Below, one piece after another: positions 16,458 to 27,983 of a DNA stretch of 48,477 nt (positions within the stretch are counted from its first letter, which is position 1; each line of letters starts with the position of its first letter). The position numbers were made by a program, and so were the translations under genes. Origin of the DNA: Bacillota bacterium (GTDB taxonomy: Bacteria > Bacillota > Sulfobacillia > RBS10-35 > JAJYVN01); assembly GCA_021803205.1 (NCBI GenBank), contig JAJZMB010000092.1, positions 1-48,477 on the forward strand. The letters run 5' to 3'. Below the pieces are notes generated by a model. The model was not told where the DNA came from. It saw nothing but the letters and a program-made list of their open reading frames with translations, and ran no database searches.

Positions 16458-16949
16458 CTAACCGGCCGTCTCCACCACGACGTCCGGCGCGGCCCGCACC
16501 CCCAAAACCTCGACCCGCCCCCCCGCGGCTTCGATCTTTTTGCGCGCGGAGGCGGAGAACGCTTCGGCCGCCACCGTTAGCGCCACCGTGATTTCCCCAT
16601 GTCCCAATACCTTCAGGGGTCTGTGCCCGCCGCGCAGCAGTCCCTGCTCCACAAGGACTTCCGCAGTCACTGCAGTCTGCGGCGGTAGCCGATCGAGCAG
16701 CCCAACGTTGACAACCCGCCACTCGGTGGCGAAGGGTGCATTGGTGAAGCCGCGCTTGGGCAACCGCCGCTGCAGCGGAAGTTGGCCGCCCTCGAAGGCC
16801 GGCCCCTTGACGCCACCGGCCCGCGCCTTCTGACCCTTATGTCCCTTCCCCGACGTCTTCCCGTGCCCAGAGCCCGGCCCCCGCCCGAGACGCTTCTTGC
16901 CCTTGTTCGGGGCACCCGGGCGCAGCGTCTCAAGACCAATCTGCGGCAT
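16458..16949 (-). CDS. rplO: 50S ribosomal protein L15
   Basis: Late-assembly large-subunit protein of 163 residues. The glycine/basic N-terminal arm ([22 protein letters not shown]) and G-F-T-N are diagnostic. ATG 16949 is chosen; upstream in-frame sequence to 17117 would overlap rpsE and is unconserved. It directly follows rpsE with only 112 bp between, so there is no room for rpmD (about 180 bp), which usually lies here. Confidence 0.97.
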   Translation of the reverse strand: MPQIGLETLRPGAPNKGKKRLGRGPGSGHGKTSGKGHKGQKARAGGVKGPAFEGGQLPLQRRLPKRGFTNAPFATEWRVVNVGLLDRLPPQTAVTAEVLVEQGLLRGGHRPLKVLGHGEITVALTVAAEAFSASARKKIEAAGGRVEVLGVRAAPDVVVETAG

Positions 16950-17061
16950 TCCTAAACGCCCCCAACGCCGTACCAACGGCTTTCCACGGCGGCGCTGCGG
17001 GTGCTGCGCCACTGTCCGCACCGCCGCCTGCGCATCGCCATCCAGCGCGCGCGATGGAACT

Positions 17062-17571
17062 TCAGGCCCGCACTTCCTCCACCGTCTTGCCGCGCAGCCG
17101 TGCCACGTCTTCGACACGCTTCAGCGAGCGCAACCCCTCCAGAGTGGCATACACCACATTGTTGGGATTGGACGACCCCAACGACTTGGCCAGCACGTCA
17201 CGGATGCCCGCCAACTCAAGCACTTCTCGCACCCCGTGCCCCGCAATCAGTCCCGTCCCAGGCGAGGCGGGCTTCAGGAGCACGCGCCCGGCGCTGAACT
17301 GCCCCAGCACCAGGTGTGGAATCGTAGTGCCGACGCGCGGAACGTCGATCAGCGCCTTGCGCGCGGCGGCAATACCCTTGGGGATGGCGTCCGCCGGCAC
17401 CGCGGCCTTGCCCAGGCCCACGCCCACACGACCATTGCCGTCTCCCACCACGACGAGCACGCTGAAACTCAGCCGGCGCCCGCCCTTGACCACCTTGGAC
17501 ACGCGGTTGATGCGGATGACCTTCTCCTGGAATTCCCGCTCCGATCCCCTCGGGATGGTACCCACCTCCAC
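17062..17571 (-). CDS. rpsE: 30S ribosomal protein S5
   Basis: Decoding-fidelity protein of the 30S body. 169 residues: double-stranded RNA-binding-like N-domain ([36 protein letters not shown]) and the C-domain with G-L-I-A-G-H-G-V-R and S-L-G-S-S-N-P-N-N. The GTG start at 17571 is the first plausible one; a second GTG two codons later is possible. It precedes rplO without rpmD. Confidence 0.97.
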   Translation of the reverse strand: MEVGTIPRGSEREFQEKVIRINRVSKVVKGGRRLSFSVLVVVGDGNGRVGVGLGKAAVPADAIPKGIAAARKALIDVPRVGTTIPHLVLGQFSAGRVLLKPASPGTGLIAGHGVREVLELAGIRDVLAKSLGSSNPNNVVYATLEGLRSLKRVEDVARLRGKTVEEVRA

Positions 17572-17612
17572 CTTGACCGCCCCGACGCGAGGGCGGGCGA
17601 CGCGCGCCGCTT

Positions 17613-17996
17613 TTAGAACTGCAGGCCTGCGGCCCGCGCACCCTCGGCCACAGCCGCAACCCGCCCGTGATAGACATAGCCGCCGCGGTCGAATACGACC
17701 TGCGCAACCCCGCGCTGCAACAAGCGCCGCGCGACGGCCTCGCCCACGCGCCGCGCCGCCTCCACGGTGGCACCGGAGGCATCCGCCGGCACAATCCCGG
17801 GATCCAGCGTGGAAGCCGATGCGAGCGTATGCCCCCGCACGTCGTCAATCACCTGAGCATACATGTGTCTGGAACTACGAAACACGTTGAGCCGCGGGCG
17901 ACCCGCCGTACCGTTCACCTTCTTGCGCACTCGGCGGTGCCGGCGCAGCCGGAGCTCCCTCCGATTGGACACCAGTCGCACTCCCTTTCGGACCAC
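17613..17996 (-). CDS. rplR: 50S ribosomal protein L18
   Basis: 5S rRNA-binding protein of the central protuberance, 127 residues. N-terminal [31 protein letters not shown], and C-terminal [20 protein letters not shown] match the family. It starts at GTG 17996. Order rplF-rplR-rpsE is standard. Confidence 0.97.
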   Translation of the reverse strand: MVRKGVRLVSNRRELRLRRHRRVRKKVNGTAGRPRLNVFRSSRHMYAQVIDDVRGHTLASASTLDPGIVPADASGATVEAARRVGEAVARRLLQRGVAQVVFDRGGYVYHGRVAAVAEGARAAGLQF

Positions 17997-18050
17997 GGCG
18001 CGAGGCGGGCGGAACCGACCGCTGCCCGACGAGGCGCCGGGCGAACCCGC

Positions 18051-18590
18051 CTACTTGCCGGTCTTGCCTTCCTTCACCCGTACCCGCTCACCAGTATAAC
18101 GAATGCCCTTTCCCTCTCCATAAGCAGAGGGCTTTCTCACCGCACGGATGTTCGCCGCCACCTGACCGACGATCTGCTTGTCGATACCACGCACCACGAT
18201 GCTGTTGACCGCCGGGACCTCCAACTCCACGCCGACGGGGGGTTCAACCTCCACCGGATGCGAATAGCCGACGGTCAGCACCACTTTGCGCCCGCTCTTC
18301 GCCGCCCGATAACCGGTCCCGACCAGATCCAGAGATTTGCTGAACCCCTGCGTGACCCCGTCCACCATATTCGCGACAAGGGTTCGTGAAAGACCGTGCA
18401 GCGCGCGCAGACGGCGGTCGTCTGTACGCCGGCTGACGGAGGCCGTCCCGTCTTCAACCGTCACTGCGATACCTTCCGGCAACGCCTGCCGCAACTCGCC
18501 CTTCGGACCTCTGACGGAAACTGCGCCCGGCTCAATCCGGAACTCCACACCGTTTGGGATCCGGATGGGCCGCCTACCTACCCTCGACAT
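18051..18590 (-). CDS. rplF: 50S ribosomal protein L6
   Basis: Two-repeat large-subunit protein near the factor-binding site, 179 residues. Starts M-S-R-V-G-R-R-P-I, carries V-R-G-P-K-G-E-L, and ends with the repeat containing [19 protein letters not shown] and [11 protein letters not shown] 18590 has GGTGAG upstream; the frame is open to 18737 without conservation. Confidence 0.97.
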   Translation of the reverse strand: MSRVGRRPIRIPNGVEFRIEPGAVSVRGPKGELRQALPEGIAVTVEDGTASVSRRTDDRRLRALHGLSRTLVANMVDGVTQGFSKSLDLVGTGYRAAKSGRKVVLTVGYSHPVEVEPPVGVELEVPAVNSIVVRGIDKQIVGQVAANIRAVRKPSAYGEGKGIRYTGERVRVKEGKTGK

Positions 18591-18755
18591 CGGTCTCACC
18601 ACCCCATCTGGCACCAGCGATGCCGGCGCCCGCCCCAACCGCCGTCCACCCGGAACATGGCGCGCACATCCGCGGGTGTCCGCCGCCCCCCAGCCGAAGC
18701 ACACGCCAGCTGCGGGCGGACCACAGCACAGCGGCACGGATGCCGGGGCGGCCCA

Positions 18756-19148
18756 CTACCACACGTAGCACAGGACCTCGCCGCCAACCCCTTCGCGGCG
18801 CGCCCTTTTGTCCGTCATCACGCCGCGCGAGGTAGAGAGAATGGCGATCCCCAATCCCCCCAGAACGCGCGGAACTTCAGACTTACCCGCGTAGACGCGA
18901 AGACCCGGTCGCGAGATCCGGCGCAGACCCGTGATCACCCGCGTGCGTTCCGGCCCAAACTTGAGAGTCAGCCGCAGCGTGCGACGAACGCCATCCTCAA
19001 GCCACTGGTAACTTTCAATGAAGCCCTCCTCGCGGAGGATCTGGGCGATCGAACGCTTCAACCGCGAGCCGGGCACGTCCAACTGGTGGCGCCGCACAAT
19101 GTTGGCGTTCCGGATCCGCGCCAGCATATCGGCCACGGGATCAGTCAT
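18756..19148 (-). CDS. rpsH: 30S ribosomal protein S8
   Basis: 16S-binding and, in E. coli, spc-operon autoregulatory protein. 130 residues beginning [15 protein letters not shown] and ending with [12 protein letters not shown] and [12 protein letters not shown] 19148 matches the family; an in-frame TTG at 19154 lies closer to the AGGGAG box, so either may be used. Confidence 0.97.
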   Translation of the reverse strand: MTDPVADMLARIRNANIVRRHQLDVPGSRLKRSIAQILREEGFIESYQWLEDGVRRTLRLTLKFGPERTRVITGLRRISRPGLRVYAGKSEVPRVLGGLGIAILSTSRGVMTDKRARREGVGGEVLCYVW

Positions 19149-19254
19149 GCTCAAAGGGACTCCCTCTCCTTCCCCTCACGCCGAGGCAGGGGCGGGTCCG
19201 CTCCATGCCCCTCCGCCGGGGGGCGCCGGAACCCGGGCGCACCTCTCCGCGCGG

Positions 19255-19440
19255 CTACCAACTGGCCTTCCGCACCCCGGGAATCAAGCCTTCGTGCGCC
19301 ATCTCCCGGAAGCACAGCCGGCAAAGACCAAATTTCCGCATATAGCCGCGGGGTCGCCCACAGCGCTGGCAGCGGTTCCGCCGGCGCACCGCAAACTTGG
19401 GCCGGAGCTTCATCCGCTCCAAATCAACTTTAGTGGCCAT
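19255..19440 (-). CDS. rpsN: 30S ribosomal protein S14 type Z
   Basis: Short 61-residue zinc-ribbon S14, with ligands C24, C27, C40 and C43 (C-Q-R-C-G-R-P and C-R-L-C-F). This short C+ form is the one found in the spc operon of Bacillota, Actinobacteria and Thermus, unlike the ~100-residue E. coli form. It lies between rplE and rpsH as expected. Confidence 0.97.
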   Translation of the reverse strand: MATKVDLERMKLRPKFAVRRRNRCQRCGRPRGYMRKFGLCRLCFREMAHEGLIPGVRKASW

Positions 19441-19519
19441 TGCGCTTCCCCCTTGGGTACGGCGTCACGCCGCCGCCCGCGCTCGCAACGAGACTCAAGT
19501 CCCAGGTACGCCGGTACGC

Positions 19520-20065
19520 TCAAGCGGCCGGGCGGAAAGGCATTCCCAAGAGACGCAGCAACTCGCGCGCCTCTTCATCCGTGCCGGCCGTGGTGACGAT
19601 CACCACGTCCAAGCCCCGCACCTTCTGCACTTGGTCGTATTCGATCTCCGCAAAGATCAATTGCTCCCGCAGGCCCAGGGTATAGTTGCCGCGACCATCG
19701 AAGCTATCCGGCGATAGGCCGCGGAAATCGCGCACCCGGGGCAGCGCGAACACAAACAACCGCTGCAGGAAGTCGTACATGCGCTCTCCCCGCAGGGTCA
19801 CCATCACCCCGATCTTATCCCCTTCACGAACCTTGAAGGACGCGATCGACTTCTTCGCACGCGTGACCACCGGCTGCTGACCCACGATGGCCCGGAGTTC
19901 GGCAACGGCCGAATCCAGCAATTTCTCATTCTGTAAGGCGTCCCCAACGCCCATATTCAGGACGACCTTGTGCACTCGCGGCACCTGCAATCGGTTCCGG
20001 TAGCCGAAGCGCTTCTGCAGCGCGGGAACAGCGTCCATCTGGTACTTGTCCTTCAGCGTCGCCAT
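19520..20065 (-). CDS. rplE: 50S ribosomal protein L5
   Basis: 5S rRNA-binding protein contacting the P-site tRNA. 181 residues: N-terminal [39 protein letters not shown], and the C-terminal [16 protein letters not shown] motif. It starts at ATG 20065, 84 bp after rplX. Confidence 0.97.
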   Translation of the reverse strand: MATLKDKYQMDAVPALQKRFGYRNRLQVPRVHKVVLNMGVGDALQNEKLLDSAVAELRAIVGQQPVVTRAKKSIASFKVREGDKIGVMVTLRGERMYDFLQRLFVFALPRVRDFRGLSPDSFDGRGNYTLGLREQLIFAEIEYDQVQKVRGLDVVIVTTAGTDEEARELLRLLGMPFRPAA

Positions 20066-20149
20066 ACCGGCACTCCCCTCCCCGGCTCCCGAACGGCACC
20101 CGCCGCCGGCTCCGGGAACGGCTATCCGCCTTCTTTGATAGACCCGGAC

Positions 20150-20506
20150 CTATTTGTCAAGCGACGCGCCGCAGCGAACGCACCTGCGCACGCGCCCGCC
20201 ATCTTCGGTCAGCATGTGGCCGATCCGGGTCGCCCGCTTGCAGGCGGCGCAGACCACCATGACCGTGCACGCGGCGACGGCGTTCTCCTGCTCCACGATA
20301 CCCCCCTGCAGTATCTTCTGAGAGGCCTTCTGATGCTTGTAAACCTTGCCGACGCCTTCCACCACAAGACGACCCCGGCCGCGATCCACCCGCAGAACCT
20401 TGCCCCGTTTGCCACGGTCCTTACCGGAGATAACCAGCACAGTGTCGTCGCGACGCACTGACAGGCGTTTTCCCGCGGGCCTTGGACCCGAGCCCGGCCG
20501 CGGCAT
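20150..20506 (-). CDS. rplX: 50S ribosomal protein L24 (zinc-ribbon form)
   Basis: Assembly-initiating large-subunit protein. 118 residues with a KOW core (D-D-T-V-L-V-I-S-G-K-D-R-G-K-R-G-K-V), G-G-I-V-E-Q-E-N, and a C-terminal zinc ribbon C86-x2-C89 and C109-x2-C112. ATG 20506 has AAGGGGGG upstream; the frame is open to 20530. N-terminal Pro/Gly/Arg residues extend it slightly past the usual start. Confidence 0.96.
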   Translation of the reverse strand: MPRPGSGPRPAGKRLSVRRDDTVLVISGKDRGKRGKVLRVDRGRGRLVVEGVGKVYKHQKASQKILQGGIVEQENAVAACTVMVVCAACKRATRIGHMLTEDGGRVRRCVRCGASLDK

Positions 20507-20572
20507 GCTCCGCCCCCCCTTTTGCCACAAACTCCAACCGGCGCCATGCCACGCCGAGGCCGTCGCCCCGTC

Positions 20573-20941
20573 TCAGAGGACTTCCGGCGCAAGGCTGACG
20601 ATGCGCATGAATTCGCGCTCCCGCAACTCTCGGGCCACCGGTCCGAAGATGCGTGTACCCCGGGGCTCCTTGCCGTCGCGCAGCACCACCGCCGCATTCT
20701 CGTCAAACCGGATGCGACTGCCATCCACACGGCCCGCGCCGTGCACCGAACGCACCACCACGGCCCGGACCACGTCGCCCTTCTTCACCATGCCCCCGGG
20801 TGACGCAGCCTTCACCGAGCACACCACCACATCGCCCATGTGCGCATACCGCCGCCGCGAACCCCCGACCACCTTGATCACCTGAAGCTCGCGCGCACCC
20901 GTATTGTCCGCCACCGCAAGCCGCGTCTGCTGCTGGATCAT
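20573..20941 (-). CDS. rplN: 50S ribosomal protein L14
   Basis: Intersubunit-bridge protein, 122 residues, full length. Begins [16 protein letters not shown] and contains [14 protein letters not shown] and [13 protein letters not shown]. It lies 6 bp after rpsQ. Confidence 0.97.
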   Translation of the reverse strand: MIQQQTRLAVADNTGARELQVIKVVGGSRRRYAHMGDVVVCSVKAASPGGMVKKGDVVRAVVVRSVHGAGRVDGSRIRFDENAAVVLRDGKEPRGTRIFGPVARELREREFMRIVSLAPEVL

Positions 20942-20947
20942 GACGCC

Positions 20948-21214
20948 TCACTCCGACTTTTCAAGGATGGAGGTCACCCTCCAGCGCTTGTCGCGAGACA
21001 GGGGCCGCGTTTCCATCAATTCCACGCGATCACCCACATGCGCCGCGCCAGACCCGTCGTGTGCCTTGAATCGGCGGGTCTGACGCATGCGGCGCCCGTA
21101 TAGCGGATGCGGCACCAAGCGTTGCACCGCCACCACCACGGTCTTCTCCATCTTGTCGGAAACCACCACACCTACCAGAGTCTTTCGCTTGCCACGCTCC
21201 ACCACACCCTGCAC
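20948..21214 (-). CDS. rpsQ: 30S ribosomal protein S17
   Basis: OB-fold 16S-binding protein of 88 residues. The core L-V-G-V-V-V-S-D-K-M-E-K-T-V-V-V, H-P-L-Y-G-R, and the T-R-P-L-S-R-D-K-R-W-R-V segment identify it. It starts at GTG 21214. Order rpmC-rpsQ-rplN is standard. Confidence 0.96.
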   Translation of the reverse strand: MQGVVERGKRKTLVGVVVSDKMEKTVVVAVQRLVPHPLYGRRMRQTRRFKAHDGSGAAHVGDRVELMETRPLSRDKRWRVTSILEKSE

Positions 21215-21239
21215 CCCCCAGCCCCCCCCGCCCGGTGGC

Positions 21240-21428
21240 CTACTCTCTGCGCATGCGCTGCGCGGTCAGTACCCGCGCGATATCGCGCCGCACATCCCGT
21301 AGCCGGATGGGATTTTCCAACTGCCCCGTCGCGTGCTGGAACCGCAGATTGAAGAGTTCCGCCCGCAGGTCGGCCAGACGCTTCTGCAGCTCCGTATCCG
21401 ACTGCTCCTTGAGCTCCCTGCCCTTCAT
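21240..21428 (-). CDS. rpmC: 50S ribosomal protein L29
   Basis: Small helical protein at the exit tunnel, 62 residues: [21 protein letters not shown], and [13 protein letters not shown]. Its ATG overlaps the rplP stop (ATGA), so translation is coupled. Confidence 0.97.
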   Translation of the reverse strand: MKGRELKEQSDTELQKRLADLRAELFNLRFQHATGQLENPIRLRDVRRDIARVLTAQRMRRE

Positions 21429-21850
21429 TGGGCATCACCGTCCTGGTCGCGCTTGAGGAACCGTGTTCGGATCGGCAGCTTGTGCGACGCCAGACGCATC
21501 GCCTCACGCGCCGCGTCCTCGGAGACGCCAGCCATTTCGAACATGATCCTCCCGGGTTTCACAACGGCCACCCAATGGTCTGGCAACCCCTTGCCGCTGC
21601 CCATGCGCGTTTCCGCCGGCTTTTTTGATACGGATTTGTCCGGAAAGATCGTGATCCAGAGCTTACCGCCGCGGCGCACGCTTCGAGTCAGCGCGACACG
21701 CGCCGCCTCGATCTGCCTGTCGCTGATCCATGCGGCCTCCAGTGCCTGCAACCCGAAGTCGCCGAAGGAAACGTTGCATCCGTCGTGCGCAACGCCCCTA
21801 CGATGGCCCCGATGCTGCCGACGGTATTTGACGCGCTTGGGCATGAGCAT
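21425..21850 (-). CDS. rplP: 50S ribosomal protein L16
   Basis: A-site-proximal large-subunit protein, 141 residues. Starts [15 protein letters not shown] and contains [28 protein letters not shown] and the typical [10 protein letters not shown] end. ATG 21850 has a G-rich box upstream; ATG 21844 two codons later is equally possible. Confidence 0.97.
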   Translation of the reverse strand: MLMPKRVKYRRQHRGHRRGVAHDGCNVSFGDFGLQALEAAWISDRQIEAARVALTRSVRRGGKLWITIFPDKSVSKKPAETRMGSGKGLPDHWVAVVKPGRIMFEMAGVSEDAAREAMRLASHKLPIRTRFLKRDQDGDAQ

Positions 21851-21961
21851 GGATCCACAACCCCCCGAACGCCCAACCTTCGATGCCTGACCCCCGGCAG
21901 ACCCTGACCGAACCGCCGCGCGCACGCCGCCCGGCGCTCAGGAAATTCCCGCCCACGCCCG

Positions 21962-22642
21962 CTAAGCCCCGCCCGCGGCCTGGGCGCCCGCAGAGGCGGT
22001 GCCGGCCCGTTCCGCCTGCGGCAGGATCTCTCCCTTGTAGATCCAGACCTTCACACCCAGTTTGCCGTACGTGGTTGATGCTTCGGCAAAGCCGTAATCG
22101 ATATCGGCGCGCAGCGTGTGCAGCGGAACCGACCCTTCGGCCGTCCATTCCCGCCGGGACAGTTCCGCCCCGTTGAGACGGCCCGCAACCATCACCTTGA
22201 CTCCCTTTGCCCCACGCTGCATCGTGCGCTGTGCCGAGCGCTTGATCACGTACAGGAACCGCTGGCGCCGTTCCAACTGCAGGGCGACGCCCTCGGCCAC
22301 CAACTGCGCCTCCAACTCGGGCGCCTTGATCTCCACAATATTGATGGCGACCTCACGGCTTGTGAGTTTCTGTAACTCCTTCCGCAGACGCTCCACCTCG
22401 ACGCCCCCCCGGCCAATCACCATGCCGGGCTTGGCTGTGTGCACCGTAAGCTTAAGCCGGTTCGCCGCACGCTCGATTTCGATCCGCGCGACCCCGGAGT
22501 CGTACAACCGCGTCTTCACGTGGCGCCGGATTTTCATGTCCTCCAAGAGCAGCGCGCCGAATTCCTTATCGGCAAACCACCTCGACTCCCACGGTCGGAT
22601 GATGCCGAGGCGCATACCCTTCGGGTGAATCTTCTGACCCAC
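21962..22642 (-). CDS. rpsC: 30S ribosomal protein S3
   Basis: mRNA-entry protein of the 30S head with a KH domain, 226 residues. Begins [14 protein letters not shown] and carries [11 protein letters not shown] in the KH region and the C-terminal [17 protein letters not shown] 22642 is used because AAGGGGGA lies 5-6 nt upstream; the frame is open to 22897 but overlaps rplV and is unconserved. The C-terminus ends in an Ala/Gly-rich tail. Confidence 0.97.
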   Translation of the reverse strand: MGQKIHPKGMRLGIIRPWESRWFADKEFGALLLEDMKIRRHVKTRLYDSGVARIEIERAANRLKLTVHTAKPGMVIGRGGVEVERLRKELQKLTSREVAINIVEIKAPELEAQLVAEGVALQLERRQRFLYVIKRSAQRTMQRGAKGVKVMVAGRLNGAELSRREWTAEGSVPLHTLRADIDYGFAEASTTYGKLGVKVWIYKGEILPQAERAGTASAGAQAAGGA

Positions 22643-22727
22643 GAATATCCCCCTTACCTGCCGCGCCCGCGGGCCGTGCAACCCCGGTTCCGGGAGCGAA
22701 CCCTTCGACGCGGACGCCTCCCACCGG

Positions 22728-23132
22728 CTAGCGCTCCCGCTGCCGCACCACAACGGTGATGTGCGACGTCCGCTTGAGGATCGCGAACGCCTGCCCTCGC
22801 GCGCGCGGGTGGATCCGCTTGGCGACAGGTCCCTGGTCCGCGGTGGCGCCAGCAACGTAGAGCAGGTCCGGGTCCAAATCGTAGTTGTGCGTCGCATTGG
22901 CGATTGCAGACCGCAAAACCACTGCCGTCAATGCCGCGGCACGGTTGGGCAGAAACTGCAGTACGGCAAGGGCCTCGCCCACCGGCTTCCCCCGGATGAC
23001 GTCCAGCACGATCCGCACCTTGCGCGGCGCCACCCGCACAAAGCGGGCGACCGCCCGCGCTTCCCGCACCAGATCGCCCACCTGCGCCCCGCCGTCCGGC
23101 TCCCCCGCCGCGCCCGCGGCCGTACCGCCCAT
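22728..23132 (-). CDS. rplV: 50S ribosomal protein L22
   Basis: Lines the exit tunnel. The 134-residue form has the family core [16 protein letters not shown] and C-terminal [20 protein letters not shown] 23132 has GGGGGAG upstream and gives about 20 extra Gly/Ala-rich residues; GTG 23069, with AGGTGG upstream, would give the usual 113. Both are plausible. Confidence 0.96.
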   Translation of the reverse strand: MGGTAAGAAGEPDGGAQVGDLVREARAVARFVRVAPRKVRIVLDVIRGKPVGEALAVLQFLPNRAAALTAVVLRSAIANATHNYDLDPDLLYVAGATADQGPVAKRIHPRARGQAFAILKRTSHITVVVRQRER

Positions 23133-23219
23133 CCCCGTCGCTCCCCCTTCGCGGCGCTAGGCGCCGCTCTTGCTCCACGGCCCGCCCGGTCAGTGCCTCG
23201 CCACGGCCGACGTACGAAC

Positions 23220-23504
23220 TCACTTCAGGGCCGTGGAACGCTCCGTCCTACCGCCGTGCCCCTTGAACGTTCGTGTCGGGGCGAACTCCCCCAGCTTGTG
23301 CCCGATCATGTCCTCGGTGACGAAGATCGGCACATGTTTGCGACCGTCATGCACCGCGATCGTCTGCCCGATCATTTCGGGCACAATCGTGCAGGCGCGG
23401 GCCCAGGTCCGGATCACACGCTTTTCGCCCGCCGCCGCCAAGGCATTGACCTTCTTCAGCAGGCTCTCAGTGACATAGGGCCCCTTCTTGAGCGAACGAC
23501 CCAC
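23220..23504 (-). CDS. rpsS: 30S ribosomal protein S19
   Basis: 30S head protein bridging to L5. The protein from GTG 23504 begins (M)[11 protein letters not shown], exactly like the family, and has 94 residues; GGGGGTG lies 8 nt upstream. An in-frame ATG at 23537 would add 11 residues. Core motifs are [14 protein letters not shown] and [12 protein letters not shown]. Confidence 0.96.
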   Translation of the reverse strand: MGRSLKKGPYVTESLLKKVNALAAAGEKRVIRTWARACTIVPEMIGQTIAVHDGRKHVPIFVTEDMIGHKLGEFAPTRTFKGHGGRTERSTALK

Positions 23505-23552
23505 GGCGGGCGCACCCCCATGGCTCCGACCGCGCATGCGGCGCAGTCGCGC

Positions 23553-24380
23553 CTACTTCTTACGCGACTTGACGATCAGCTTGTTGCTTGGCTTGCTGCG
23601 CGCACGCGTCTTGTTGCCGCGCGCGGGCTTACCCCACGGAGTCATCGGATGACGCCCCAGCGGCGCCTTGCCCTCGCCGCCGCCGTGCGGGTGGTCCACA
23701 GGGTTCATCACCGAGCCGCGCACGGTCGGACGCCATCCCATGTGCCTGGAGCGCCCCGCCTTGCCAATGCGCACGTTCTCGTGATCGGTGTTCCCGACTT
23801 GCCCGAGCGTCGCCCTACAGTCAATGCGCACAAGCCGCACTTCCCTGGAGGGCAGCAGGATGTGGGCATAGTCGCCCTCCTTCGCCACCAGCTGCGCCTC
23901 TGTACCGGCCGCACGACAAAGCTGTCCGCCCCGTCCCGGCTTGAGCTCAATATTATGGATGACCGATCCGGTCGGAATCTGTGCCAGCGGCAGTGCATTC
24001 CCGGGACGGATGTCCGCACCCGGACCGCTGCGCACCGTGTCACCGGCCTTCATGCCAACCGGTGCCAGGATGTAGCGCTTCTCGCCGTCCGCATAATGCA
24101 GCAAGGCGATGTGCGCAGAGCGGTTCGGATCGTACTCCACGCCGGCCACGCGCGCGGGGACGCCGTCCTTCTCGCGGCGAAAGTCAATCACCCGATACGC
24201 GCGCTTGCTCCCGCCGCCACGATGGCGCACGGTGATCTTGCCCTGCATGTTGCGCCCGGCCCGCCGGCGGAGAGGCGTTACGAGGCTCTTCTCCGGATCG
24301 TCCTGCCGTAGACCCGACTTGTCCAGGACCGACATCTTCCTTCGACCTGGAGACGTCGGCTTATACACCCTCACCGGCAC
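23553..24380 (-). CDS. rplB: 50S ribosomal protein L2
   Basis: Peptidyl-transferase-region protein, 275 residues. Starts [12 protein letters not shown], contains [12 protein letters not shown], and the functionally critical [12 protein letters not shown] near the C-terminus. GTG 24380 is chosen because GGAGGTGG precedes it and the length matches the family; the open frame to 24608 runs through repeats. An unusual 327-bp gap separates it from rplW. Confidence 0.97.
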   Translation of the reverse strand: MPVRVYKPTSPGRRKMSVLDKSGLRQDDPEKSLVTPLRRRAGRNMQGKITVRHRGGGSKRAYRVIDFRREKDGVPARVAGVEYDPNRSAHIALLHYADGEKRYILAPVGMKAGDTVRSGPGADIRPGNALPLAQIPTGSVIHNIELKPGRGGQLCRAAGTEAQLVAKEGDYAHILLPSREVRLVRIDCRATLGQVGNTDHENVRIGKAGRSRHMGWRPTVRGSVMNPVDHPHGGGEGKAPLGRHPMTPWGKPARGNKTRARSKPSNKLIVKSRKK

Positions 24381-24707
24381 GGTCCGCCACCTCCAAGATC
24401 CAGCGCGGCCAACTCCCAGCATGCTCTGCTGGCTCCGAGCGGAGCCCGGCACTGCGCACCCGCAGCGGCTGCGGTCACGCCCGAGGCGGCCACTGCAAAA
24501 GCCCTCTCTAATGCGGCGCCTCTGCTCGGATACCCCTCGTTCCTCAAGTTCCAGCGGTTCGCGCCCGCGACGGAGACCAACTCTTCCAGGTCCGTCCCAG
24601 GTGAGCACCGCAAAGTCCGCTCTTGCGAGGCCACTGCTCCGATATCCCTTGTCCCCCAGGCGTCCACGATTCTCGGCCGGTGCGGAAACCGACTTTTGCC
24701 GCGCGTC
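24381..24707. other. rplW-rplB intergenic region with tandem repeat
   Basis: Inside the S10 operon rplW and rplB are normally within tens of bases. Here 327 bp intervene, most of it two imperfect tandem copies (24589-24700 and 24473-24588). No protein-like frame is conserved between the copies because they lie in different frames. Confidence 0.7.
24473..24700 (-). repeat. Two tandem imperfect ~115-bp repeats in rplW-rplB gap
   Basis: Read on the minus (transcribed) strand, unit 1 (24700-24589) and unit 2 (24588-24473) align with about 70-75% identity over a ~75-nt core. Shared blocks include TATC-x-GAGCAG, GTGGA/CTGGAA, AGGG-x-TATC and CTTT(T)GC-x-GTG. The repeats are transcribed as part of the leader of rplB. 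They could be RNA elements, decayed mobile repeats, or both. Confidence 0.65.
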
Positions 24708-24995
24708 CTAGAGCAATCCCTCGAAAAATTCGATCCTGTCGCCGTCTCGCAGTGTGACCATGGCCTTCTTCCAGTCCGGCCGCCGACCTTCGGAGCGTCC
24801 CACCCGCCGGGACTTGCCGTGGCAAATCATTGTGCGCACAGCCGTGACCCGGACCGACCAGATCTCCTCGACAGCCTTACGAATCTCCACCTTGTTGGCG
24901 CGCAACGCCACCTCAAAGGTGTATCGCCCATCCCTCAGGCCGCCCATGCTCTTTTCCGTGATCAGCGGGCGGCGGATGACCTCGCGCCCGTTCAT
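24708..24995 (-). CDS. rplW: 50S ribosomal protein L23
   Basis: Exit-tunnel protein that docks SRP and trigger factor, 95 residues. Starts [16 protein letters not shown] and contains [19 protein letters not shown]. Its ATG overlaps the rplD stop (ATGA). It ends with [11 protein letters not shown]. Confidence 0.97.
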   Translation of the reverse strand: MNGREVIRRPLITEKSMGGLRDGRYTFEVALRANKVEIRKAVEEIWSVRVTAVRTMICHGKSRRVGRSEGRRPDWKKAMVTLRDGDRIEFFEGLL

Positions 24996-25621
24996 CGGCC
25001 CAGCACCCCCTCAACGGCGGCAACGGCATCCCGCGTCAGGATCACACTGCGCGCGCGCAGCACCGCGAGGGCATTCAGATCGATGGCGGGCGCCACGGAA
25101 ACGCCTTCGATGTTACGCCCGGACAGATAGACCGTCCGATCCGGGACACCGGTCACGACCAGCGCACGCCGGTCCTGCAGGTCCAACCGTTGAAGCACCT
25201 CGCCGAACTCCTTGGTCCGCGGGCGTTCGAACTCAAGGCGGTCCAGGACGCGCAGACGGCCTTCCGCCAATCGCGCGGAAAGGGCACTGCGCAACGCGCC
25301 GCGTCGCGCCTTCACCGATAGTGCCTGACGGTAGTCCCGAGCCTGCGGGCCAAAGACAACGGCCCCGCCCTTCCAATGCGGCGCCCTGGTACTGCCCTGG
25401 CGGGCGCGTCCCGTGCCCTTCTGCCGCCAGGGCTTGCGACCTCCCCCGGAAACGGTGCTCCGTGTCTTGACACCGACCGTCCCCTGCCGGGCGTTGGCCA
25501 GATAACCGACGGCAACCTGGTGGAGCAACGCCACATTCACCGGCGCCGCGAAGACGGCGTCCGACAGGGCGATCTCGCCTACGGTCTCACCCTGCATGTT
25601 GTAGACGGGAACATTCGGCAC
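24992..25621 (-). CDS. rplD: 50S ribosomal protein L4
   Basis: Early-assembly protein reaching the exit tunnel; in E. coli it also autoregulates the S10 operon. 209 residues with the tunnel loop [26 protein letters not shown] and G-P-Q-A-R-D-Y. C-terminal Rossmann-like half ends in V-I-L-T-R-D-A-V. Coupled to rplW. Confidence 0.97.
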   Translation of the reverse strand: MPNVPVYNMQGETVGEIALSDAVFAAPVNVALLHQVAVGYLANARQGTVGVKTRSTVSGGGRKPWRQKGTGRARQGSTRAPHWKGGAVVFGPQARDYRQALSVKARRGALRSALSARLAEGRLRVLDRLEFERPRTKEFGEVLQRLDLQDRRALVVTGVPDRTVYLSGRNIEGVSVAPAIDLNALAVLRARSVILTRDAVAAVEGVLGR

Positions 25622-25678
25622 CGCGATTCCTCCCCGGACGATTGCCTCTGCGCAGGACCGGCGCTGCGGCTACTGCGC

Positions 25679-26356
25679 TCAGCCCCTGACCATCGCGCCG
25701 CCGCGCACCTGTTTTTTAGCGGTGCGAATTGCCACCAGGGCCCCGCGAATCCCGGGAACTCCTCCACGCAGGAGCAGGAGGTGGCGCTCGGTATCCACGC
25801 GCACCACCTGCAGCCCCGAAACCGTGGCCCGTTTGCCGCCCATGCGCCCTGGCATTTGACGATTCTTAAATACCCGCGCAGGGGTCGTGCCCGCATTCAG
25901 CGAACCGACGCGGCGATGATACTTGCTGCCATGGGCCATCGGTCCACGGCGGGCGTGATGGCGTTTGATCACCCCGGCGAATCCCTTGCCCTTGCCGATG
26001 CCTGTGACATCCACCCGCGTGCCGGTCTCAAAAATCTCGACGGCGAATTCCTCCCCTACCGCGGGGGGCTCACCGTCCCAAGCAAATTCGCGCAAGACCT
26101 GCCGCGGGCTCACGCCCACTTTGCGGAAATGCCCCTGCATGGGTCGGGTGACGCGTGATGCCTTGCGCGACAGAAACCCGATCTGCAGCGCAGCGTACCC
26201 GTCCGTCTCCATCGTCTTCCGCTGGACCACGACGCAGGGACCCGCCTCGATGACGGTCACGGGCACCTGGCGCCCCTGCTCGTCGAAGACGCGCGTCATC
26301 CCGAGCTTGCGGCCCAGGAGGCCTCTTCTCCCCGCCCCGGCAGATGCCGCTGCCAC
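25679..26356 (-). CDS. rplC: 50S ribosomal protein L3
   Basis: Early 23S-binding protein, 225 residues. N-terminal [13 protein letters not shown], then the central [12 protein letters not shown] and M-P-G-R-M-G loop reaching the peptidyl-transferase centre. GTG 26356 has GGGGAGTG 7 nt upstream; it adds about 11 residues before the usual start. Confidence 0.97.
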   Translation of the reverse strand: MAAASAGAGRRGLLGRKLGMTRVFDEQGRQVPVTVIEAGPCVVVQRKTMETDGYAALQIGFLSRKASRVTRPMQGHFRKVGVSPRQVLREFAWDGEPPAVGEEFAVEIFETGTRVDVTGIGKGKGFAGVIKRHHARRGPMAHGSKYHRRVGSLNAGTTPARVFKNRQMPGRMGGKRATVSGLQVVRVDTERHLLLLRGGVPGIRGALVAIRTAKKQVRGGAMVRG

Positions 26357-26462
26357 TGGCCGTCACTCCCCACTTCCGGTACAGCGCCTGGTTGCCACCA
26401 TACGGACCTGCGGGCGCCGGTGAGCCGGGCCCCCGCCGCTTCAGCGGTCTCCCCGCGTACGG

Positions 26463-26771
26463 CTACAGTTTGATCTCAATATCGACGCCCGCCGGCAGGT
26501 CCAGACGCATCAGCGCGTCCACCGTCTTGGGCGTGGGCTCAAGGATATCGATCAAGCGCTTGTGCGTCCGCAGTTCGAACTGCTCCCGGATGTCCTTTTC
26601 GCCGTTGGGGGCCGTGAGCAGCGTGTACACGGCCTTTTCCGTGGGCAGGGGCACCGGCCCGGCCACGTACGCACCCGTCCGCCGAGCGGTATCCACAATC
26701 TTGCCGGACGAAACGTCCAGGATGCTGTGATCGAACGCCCGCAAGCGAATACGAATCTTCTGTGCAGGCAA
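26463..26771 (-). CDS. rpsJ: 30S ribosomal protein S10 (NusE)
   Basis: 30S head protein that also acts as the antitermination factor NusE with NusB. 102 residues: [21 protein letters not shown], and [12 protein letters not shown]. It starts at TTG 26771, only 12 bp after the tuf stop, so tuf and the S10 operon should be one transcript. Confidence 0.97.
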   Translation of the reverse strand: MPAQKIRIRLRAFDHSILDVSSGKIVDTARRTGAYVAGPVPLPTEKAVYTLLTAPNGEKDIREQFELRTHKRLIDILEPTPKTVDALMRLDLPAGVDIEIKL

Positions 26772-26783
26772 AGGGCTCCACCC

Positions 26784-27983
<1,200 letters not shown>

